From Chlamydiota bacterium (lineage in GTDB: Bacteria > Auribacterota > UBA3054 > B51-G9), in the NCBI GenBank assembly GCA_003648225.1, contig QMOL01000027.1, positions 1-17,059 of the forward strand: a DNA stretch of 17,059 nucleotides, in the 5' to 3' direction. Made by a program: the position numbers and the translations under genes. Position 1 is the first letter of the stretch, and every line of letters starts with the position of its first letter. The notes beneath the pieces were generated by a model. That model had not been told where the DNA came from and did not search any database. It was given only the letters and a program-made list of their open reading frames with translations. Positions 13,018 through 17,059 of this stretch are shown here, piece after piece.

Positions 13018-14388
13018 ATGAAAAATAATCAAAAAAATAAATGGATTCTTATTGTTGATGATGACACACATCATCGCGCGATGCTTCGTGCTAATCTTCA
13101 ATCAATAGGATATGGTGTTATTGAAGCCCCTACCGGTGAAGCTGCAATTCCAGCTACAGAAAAAGAAAAACCTGATCTTGTCATTACCGACCTTAAGATG
13201 CCCGGGATAGATGGAATTGAAACACTCAAACAAATTAAAACTATAGATAAAAAAATCCCCGTACTTGTACTTACGGCTCACGGTACTATTCCAACAGCTG
13301 TTTGCGCCGTGCGATTTGGTGCTTATGATTTTCTTGAAAAACCGGTTAATATTGATGCTCTCGCTATCGCTATTGAAGGAGCTTTAAAATACGGCGGAAT
13401 AGCTTTGAACAACAATTTTACCAAAAGCAAAACGGCATCTGATGAATTCCCAGGCGTTATTAGAAAAAGTAAAGCCATGAATGATATCTTGAAATTATCT
13501 AAACGCGTTGCACCAAGCGAGGCTTCGGTTCTGATTACAGGTGAAAGCGGCACGGGAAAAGAAGTTATTGCAGATACGATTCAAAAGTTAAGCAATCGAG
13601 CTGATAAGCCTTTCATAAGAGTTAATTGTGCGGCACTGCACGAGCAATTGCTTGAATCTGAACTTTTCGGACATGAACGCGGAGCATTTACCGGAGCAAG
13701 TGATAAAAGAAAAGGACGTTTTGAACTTTCTGATACAGGAACTTTGTTCCTTGATGAAATAGGTGATATGACATTGACTACTCAAGCCAAAATCCTGCGT
13801 GTGCTGCAATCAGGCACGTTTGAACGCCTGGGTGGCTCTGAAACTATTAAGACGGATGTTAGAATTATTGCCGCAACGAATCATAATCTTAAAGAGTTAA
13901 TAAAAAGCGGAAAATTCAGAAATGATCTGTACTTTCGATTGAGTGTTGTGCCAATTCATCTTCCTCCGCTTCGCGAACGGCGTGTAGAAATAGCCGCATT
14001 CGCGGAATACTTTCTTTCTGTTTTCTCAATCAAAAACAGAAGATCCATTAGTTCAATATCACCCGATGCAATGCAGCTGCTCTTCCGATATGACTGGCCT
14101 GGAAATGTTCGTGAACTTGAAAATGTGATGGAGCGTGCGGTTATTATGTCTCTCGGAGATATAATTGTACCGGATGTACTGCCTGACTATTTTAAAATTG
14201 ACAAACTTAGTGATTATCGTAAAGATACAAATGAGCCTCTTACATTAATCGAAACAAGCGAGCGCGATTTAATTAACGATATGCTGGGTGCTTGTAAAGG
14301 CAACCGAACGCAAGCCGCTTCGCAACTTGGAATGTCAAGAAGAAGTTTGTATAATAAACTCAAACGATATGGGATTATAAATGAGTAG
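13018..14388 (+). CDS. NtrC-family sigma-54-dependent response regulator
   Basis: The 456-residue regulator has all three expected domains. The receiver (9-122) has acidic residues D14-D16, phosphoacceptor D58 (ITDLKMPG), T86 and K108. The sigma-54 AAA+ activation domain (about 145-380) carries Walker A GESGTGKE (175-182), the sigma-54-contacting loop GAFTGA (222-227), Walker B LFLDEIGDM (243-251) and WPGNVREL (360-367). The Fis-type helix-turn-helix is at about 418-452 (GNRTQAASQLGMSRRSLYNK). It should activate sigma-54 promoters after phosphorylation by the kinase encoded just upstream. I saw no -24/-12 promoter in the spacers of this window, so targets are unknown. Linkage to the bat genes makes them candidates only. 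Confidence 0.95.
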   Translation: MKNNQKNKWILIVDDDTHHRAMLRANLQSIGYGVIEAPTGEAAIPATEKEKPDLVITDLKMPGIDGIETLKQIKTIDKKIPVLVLTAHGTIPTAVCAVRFGAYDFLEKPVNIDALAIAIEGALKYGGIALNNNFTKSKTASDEFPGVIRKSKAMNDILKLSKRVAPSEASVLITGESGTGKEVIADTIQKLSNRADKPFIRVNCAALHEQLLESELFGHERGAFTGASDKRKGRFELSDTGTLFLDEIGDMTLTTQAKILRVLQSGTFERLGGSETIKTDVRIIAATNHNLKELIKSGKFRNDLYFRLSVVPIHLPPLRERRVEIAAFAEYFLSVFSIKNRRSISSISPDAMQLLFRYDWPGNVRELENVMERAVIMSLGDIIVPDVLPDYFKIDKLSDYRKDTNEPLTLIETSERDLINDMLGACKGNRTQAASQLGMSRRSLYNKLKRYGIINE

Positions 14389-14425
14389 TAACAGAAGAAT
14401 GGGTTTATTAAATGTATTTGCCGTT

Positions 14426-14448
14426 TGTCCCCCTGCCGAAGGGGGGCA
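14426..14448 (+). terminator. GC-rich hairpin between convergent regulator and mnmG genes
   Basis: TGTCCCCCT (14426-14434) and AGGGGGGCA (14440-14448) form a 9-bp stem with one G-U pair and a 5-base loop. It lies in the 68-base gap between the two converging stop codons, where a bidirectional terminator is expected. Neither strand shows a T-run beyond the stem. The C/G runs stand out from the AT-rich surroundings, so a dispersed REP-like element is an alternative. Confidence 0.5.
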
Positions 14449-14456
14449 AGCTTCGC

Positions 14457-16295
14457 CTATCTTCTTTTATTCAGCCAGGCAATGACAAGAGCGATATCAG
14501 CCGGTGTAACGCCTTGAATTCTGCCTGCCTGCCCGATAGTTTTCGGTTGAACGGTTTTAAGTTTATTTTTTCCTTCGTTTCGTAATCCCGGAATTTTTGA
14601 GTAATCAAAATCATCAGGGATTTTTTTACTCTCCATTTTTTTATGTTTTTCGACCTGCACTCTTTGCCGATCGATATATCCGCCATATTTACATTCTATG
14701 AGAATTTGTTCAACGACTTCCGGGTCATAATTTTCCGGTATTTTACCATCACATTTTTTTCTTAATTCAAAAAAGTCTTTTGCTGTTGTTTCCGGTTTCC
14801 CCAAATATTTGAATATAGATTTATTATGTTTTTTTGTAGATTTTATTATTTCTATTTCTTTACCAATTGTCGTCTTCTTTTTCATTACCGAAGAATATCT
14901 TTTTTCATTCAATAAACCATATTTATATCCATATTCCGTAAGACGCAAATCGGCATTGTCTTGTCGCAAAAGCAAGCGGTACTCCGCGCGGGAAGTGAAC
15001 ATTCTGTATGGCTCTTCTGTGCCCATTGTAACGAGATCATCAACCATTACGCCAATATAAGCTTCTGAACGGGCAAAAATCAATGGATCTAATTCTTTCA
15101 CTTTCGCCGATGCGTTAATTGCGGCAAGCATACCCTGTGCGGCAGCTTCTTCGTAACCGGAAGTTCCGTTGATTTGTCCCGCGAGAAAGAGCCCCGGTAT
15201 TTTCTTACTTTCCAAGGTAACAAGCAATTCACACGGATTACAATAATCATATTCTATGGCATATCCCGGCCTCATAATCTCGGCGTTTTCAAGTCCGGGA
15301 ATAGAATGAACCATGTCAATTTGAACATCATAAGGCAAACTGGTTGCCAAACCGTTTGGATAAATTTCATTTGATTCTCTGCCTTCCGGCTCAAGAAAGA
15401 TCTGATGAAATTCTTTATCGGCGAATCGGTGGATTTTATCTTCAATTGACGGACAATATCGAGGACCCGTTCCCTTAATTTGTCCCGTGAATAGCGGTGC
15501 GCGATCAAGATTATTTTCAATTATCTTTTTTGTTTCAGAAGTTGTTCGGACAATGTGACACGCTACTTGTTCAACGTCCTTTAATGCAGGCGGCGAAGAA
15601 TTCTTATAAGAAAAAGCAGGGGGATTATCATCACCATTCTGCACTTCAGCTTTCGAAAAATCAATTGTTCGGGCATTCAGCCGCGGAGGGGTTCCGGTTT
15701 TTAATCTCCCAATATTTAAGCCAAGACTTTCCAAAGAATTTGAAAGCTTTTCTGCACGCAGTTCGCCTCCTCTGCCACCGGGAATCATCATTTTTCCGAT
15801 ATGAATAAGGCCGCGCAGAAAAGTACCGGTTGTAAGAATAACCGTTTTACTTTGATAAACAACATCACCTTTTATAAGAACGCCGGTGATTTTATTATCA
15901 TTCGTTAAAATATTTTCAACAATCCCCTGTTTTATGTCAAGATTTTCAGTTTTCTCAAGCAAAAATTGCTCGTAACGCTGATATGACCATCTATCGGCTT
16001 GAGCTCGCAAAGCCTGAACTGCAGGACCTTTTCTTGTGTTAAGCGTTCGAAATTGCATTCCGGTATGGTCAATCACTTCCGCCATGATTCCGCCGAGCGC
16101 ATCAATTTCGCGAACAAGATGTGTTTTGCCGAGCCCGCCTATCGACGGATTGCACGACATTTGCGCGATGGTGTCAAGGTAGATTGAAATCAGAAGGGTT
16201 GGAAGTCCCATTTTCGCACAAGCATGAGCCGCTTCACAGCCGGCGTGTCCTCCGCCTACAACGATTACATCGTATTTTTTGGGATAAGTGTACAT
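14457..16295 (-). CDS. mnmG: tRNA uridine-5-carboxymethylaminomethyl modification enzyme MnmG (GidA)
   Basis: The 612-residue FAD enzyme works with MnmE to modify the wobble uridine (U34) of certain tRNAs to cmnm5U. The N-terminal dinucleotide-binding motif is VGGGHAGCEAA (13-23). MSCNPSIGGLGK (46-57) carries the conserved C48. PGGRGGELRAEKLS and TGTPPRL are conserved family segments. GPRYCPSIEDK holds the catalytic-type C281, and GLFLAGQINGTSGYEEAAAQG (368-388) is the FAD-associated segment. The helical C-terminal domain ends near PADIALVIAWL, and length is normal for the family. ATG 16295 is the only sensible start, because the FAD motif begins 12 residues later; it has no ribosome binding site and sits just behind a candidate promoter. 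mnmE is not in the window. Confidence 0.97.
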   Translation of the reverse strand: MYTYPKKYDVIVVGGGHAGCEAAHACAKMGLPTLLISIYLDTIAQMSCNPSIGGLGKTHLVREIDALGGIMAEVIDHTGMQFRTLNTRKGPAVQALRAQADRWSYQRYEQFLLEKTENLDIKQGIVENILTNDNKITGVLIKGDVVYQSKTVILTTGTFLRGLIHIGKMMIPGGRGGELRAEKLSNSLESLGLNIGRLKTGTPPRLNARTIDFSKAEVQNGDDNPPAFSYKNSSPPALKDVEQVACHIVRTTSETKKIIENNLDRAPLFTGQIKGTGPRYCPSIEDKIHRFADKEFHQIFLEPEGRESNEIYPNGLATSLPYDVQIDMVHSIPGLENAEIMRPGYAIEYDYCNPCELLVTLESKKIPGLFLAGQINGTSGYEEAAAQGMLAAINASAKVKELDPLIFARSEAYIGVMVDDLVTMGTEEPYRMFTSRAEYRLLLRQDNADLRLTEYGYKYGLLNEKRYSSVMKKKTTIGKEIEIIKSTKKHNKSIFKYLGKPETTAKDFFELRKKCDGKIPENYDPEVVEQILIECKYGGYIDRQRVQVEKHKKMESKKIPDDFDYSKIPGLRNEGKNKLKTVQPKTIGQAGRIQGVTPADIALVIAWLNKRR

Positions 16296-16301
16296 AAAAA
16301 G

Positions 16302-16330
16302 ATTTTATCATTTTTAAATAAATTTAGCAA
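16302..16330 (-). promoter_or_regulatory. Candidate sigma-70-type promoter of mnmG
   Basis: On the minus strand TTGCTA (16330-16325) and TAAAAT (16307-16302) are separated by exactly 17 bases. A start about 7 bases after the -10 box would fall at the A of the mnmG ATG (16295). In such AT-rich sequence a chance match is possible. Confidence 0.45.
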
Positions 16331-16334
16331 CTTG

Positions 16335-16364
16335 ACTTGCCAAATTTTAACGATTTTGGCAAGT
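16335..16364. terminator. Inverted repeat between RND and mnmG genes
   Basis: ACTTGCCAAA (16335-16344) pairs perfectly with TTTGGCAAGT (16355-16364) around a 10-base loop. A competing outer pairing is AGCAACTT (16326-16333) with AAGTTGCT (16361-16368). It lies downstream of the RND gene stop and directly upstream of mnmG, overlapping its candidate -35 at the outer stem. It may terminate RND transcription (the minus strand beyond is AT-rich but has no clean T-run) or act as an operator for mnmG. Confidence 0.5.
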
Positions 16365-16426
16365 TGCTGCAAATATAAAAGCCGGATCGCGAAAAAAATT
16401 CATAAACTTTTGATAAACAATCCACT

Positions 16427-17059
16427 TCATGCCGAAGTAGTTTCAATATGCGGTTTAACTCTATAAAAAATACAATATAATACAGGAACTAAAATCAATG
16501 TAAGGAATGTTGCAGCACATAACCCGCCCATTATTGTTACCGCCATATTTGCGTAAAAAGGGTCAGTAACTAAAGGTAACATTCCCAAAATAGTTGTGCC
16601 GGCAGCCATTGTAACCGGTCGCAAACGGCTAACAGCGGAATCTAAAACTGCTTGATATTGTGTTTTCCCGGCTTTCAAATCCAAGTTTATTTGATCAATA
16701 AGAATGATAGCATTTTTGATTAGCATTCCGGAAAGGCCGAGGAATCCAAGGATAGCCATAAAGCTGAACGAAAGATTAAAAATCCAAAGTCCAATGGAGA
16801 TGCCAATTATTGATAAAGGAACAACTAACATAATAATAATCGGTTCTCTAAATGAATTGAACAGGAAAACGATAATTAAAAACATTCCCAACACACATAA
16901 AGGGAAAGATTTTTTCAGCGGCGCTTGGGCTTCTTTTGAACTTTCATATTCGCCGCCCCATTCTAAATTATAACCCGGCGGGAGGTGAATATTTTCGATT
17001 TTACTTTTAATTTTTTTACGAAAGGAATCGGCGACTCCAACTATTGGATTACATTTTAC
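16427..17059 (-). CDS. RND efflux transporter (AcrB/ACR_tran family), C-terminal part
   Basis: The frame is open from the right window edge to a TGA at 16427-16429, giving the last 210 residues. It contains the end of a periplasmic porter domain (LPPGYNLEWGGEYESS). The typical C-terminal transmembrane bundle follows: LIIVFLFNSFREPIIIMLVV, PLSIIGISIGLWIF, FSFMAILGFLGLSGMLIKNA, then IILIDQIN, SRLRPVTMAAGTTILGMLPL and a last helix ending in VPVLYCIFYRVK. These match inner-membrane proton-driven exporters of the AcrB/CusA superfamily. Substrate cannot be judged from this end. The adaptor and outer-membrane channel genes would lie off the window. A GTG at 16894 could be mistaken for the start, but the frame clearly continues upstream. 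Confidence 0.93.
   Translation of the reverse strand, partial: VKCNPIVGVADSFRKKIKSKIENIHLPPGYNLEWGGEYESSKEAQAPLKKSFPLCVLGMFLIIVFLFNSFREPIIIMLVVPLSIIGISIGLWIFNLSFSFMAILGFLGLSGMLIKNAIILIDQINLDLKAGKTQYQAVLDSAVSRLRPVTMAAGTTILGMLPLVTDPFYANMAVTIMGGLCAATFLTLILVPVLYCIFYRVKPHIETTSA

Noticed and set aside
16892..16894. GTG as start of a short RND-like protein
   Set aside because: The frame stays open to the window edge with recognisable porter-domain sequence, so this is an internal codon of a partial gene.

Overview
The window is AT-rich and Gram-negative in character: secreted and inner-membrane envelope proteins, and an RND exporter. The phylum cannot be fixed from this stretch. A complete moxR-DUF58-batABCDE cluster is typical of Bacteroidota/FCB lineages and also occurs in PVC bacteria and spirochaetes. 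Most starts lack a Shine-Dalgarno motif (clear ones only before moxR, batC and the gene at 10582), which also fits an FCB-like organism. TAA, TAG and TGA all act as ordinary stops.

Layout: 2-890, a probably decaying gene for a membrane protein related to BatD, interrupted by an in-frame TAA. 963-10444, a same-strand Bat (Bacteroides aerotolerance) cluster: MoxR AAA+ ATPase, DUF58 protein, a BatD/DUF4381-like membrane protein, BatA and BatB (membrane VWA proteins), an enlarged BatC (TPR), BatD, and BatE (TPR plus SH3b). 10582-11531, two small genes on the same strand: an exported carboxypeptidase-regulatory-like protein and a CPCC-motif protein. 11560-14388, a histidine kinase and an NtrC-type sigma-54 response regulator. 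On the minus strand, mnmG (14457-16295) converges on the regulator gene, and downstream of an RND exporter C-terminus (16427 to the window edge).

How the genes work together: in this family MoxR is thought to act as a chaperone-like AAA+ ATPase on VWA proteins. DUF58, BatA and BatB here keep complete MIDAS metal-binding motifs. BatC, BatD and BatE supply periplasmic TPR, beta-sandwich and SH3b surfaces, suggesting an envelope complex whose exact task is unsettled. The two-component pair is co-directional but no sigma-54 promoter was recognised in the spacers, so regulation of bat by it is conjecture.

The main oddities are the nonsense-interrupted first gene with an out-of-frame remnant behind it; three proteins sharing the same cytoplasmic tail; short tandem repeats with 7-9 bp periods and unrelated units in most intercistronic spacers; a 60-bp-period Lys/Asn/Gln repeat in an enlarged BatC; a nested hairpin before the DUF4381-like gene; and an mnmG start positioned as if the mRNA were leaderless. 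I found no CRISPR array, insertion sequence, tRNA or rRNA. No gene-free stretch exceeds 300 bases.
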